Shown in pieces: positions 5,128-5,233 of a stretch of 5,233 nt of DNA. The position numbers were made by a program, and so were the translations under genes. This stretch comes from Planctomycetota bacterium. GTDB taxonomy: Bacteria > Planctomycetota > Phycisphaerae > SM23-33. Where the stretch lies: contig QNCB01000121.1 of NCBI GenBank assembly GCA_003644335.1, positions 1 to 5,233 on the forward strand, in the 5' to 3' direction. The notes below the pieces were generated by a model, which was given only the letters and a program-made list of their open reading frames with translations, ran no database searches and was not told the DNA's origin. The first letter of the stretch is position 1. Every line of letters begins with the position of its first letter.

Positions 5128-5233
5128 ATGGCTGGTTATCTTGTATTAGCTCGTAAGTATCGCAGCGAGACCTTTGAGGAGGTCGTCGGCCAGGAGCCTA
5201 TTGCGCAGACTTTGGTCAATGCTATCAAGACAG
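5128..5233 (+). CDS. dnaX: DNA polymerase III subunit gamma/tau, N-terminal start (partial)
   Basis: The first 35 codons of dnaX; the rest lies beyond the window. The product is the clamp-loader ATPase subunit of the replicative polymerase. Seen: [30 protein letters not shown], the characteristic N-terminal YQVLARKYRPxxFxxVVGQExVxxTLxNAI pattern that precedes the Walker A motif. The ATG at 5128 is the natural start because homology begins three residues later. No Shine-Dalgarno is visible: the upstream bases are the T-rich right edge of repeat copy B and then an A-run (CAAAAAA), an A-rich leader similar to that before ruvX. The ffs-repeat-dnaX order supports the identification. Confidence 0.95.
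   Translation, partial: MAGYLVLARKYRSETFEEVVGQEPIAQTLVNAIKT

Overview
The window reads as ordinary bacterial chromosome of moderately high GC, carrying core housekeeping genes and no phage or plasmid genes. The likely source is a member of the Planctomycetota, perhaps Phycisphaerae-like. This rests on remembered features rather than a search: dispersed repeats built from AATCCGTGG / AATCTGTG words, a short REP-like GC hairpin, weak or absent Shine-Dalgarno sequences before some core genes, and a tRNA gene without an encoded CCA. The phylum assignment is tentative.

Left part, forward strand: the 3' end of gyrA (1-281); a dense palindromic array of TTGCAT half-sites (298-368); a complete short-form mannose-1-phosphate guanylyltransferase gene (388-1464); a 178-bp dispersed repeat, copy A (1491-1668); ruvX/yqgF (1700-2146); and a tRNA-Ala(GGC) gene with its own plausible promoter (2218-2290). 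A hairpin terminator with A- and T-tracts (2299-2331) ends the tRNA and can also serve xseA, which converges on it from the other strand.

Middle part, reverse strand, read from right to left: a PIN-domain (VapC-like) protein (4611-4135), a 56-residue small protein whose start lies inside the PIN gene (4160-3990), and xseA, the exonuclease VII large subunit (3984-2368). The PIN gene and small gene overlap by 26 bp, and the small gene stops 5 bp before xseA. The three look like one operon in which a toxin-antitoxin-like pair sits directly upstream of a DNA-repair nuclease.

Right part, forward strand: a REP-like hairpin (4680-4699), a promoter, the SRP 4.5S RNA gene ffs (about 4783-4925), repeat copy B (4938-5115) and the first 35 codons of dnaX (from 5128). 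The ffs-dnaX order is conserved in many bacteria and supports both calls.

Points most worth a second look: the small gene missed by simple ORF calling and its pairing with the PIN protein; the five-half-site palindrome upstream of the guanylyltransferase gene; and two equal-length repeat copies with terminal inverted repeats, each forming the leader of a core gene.
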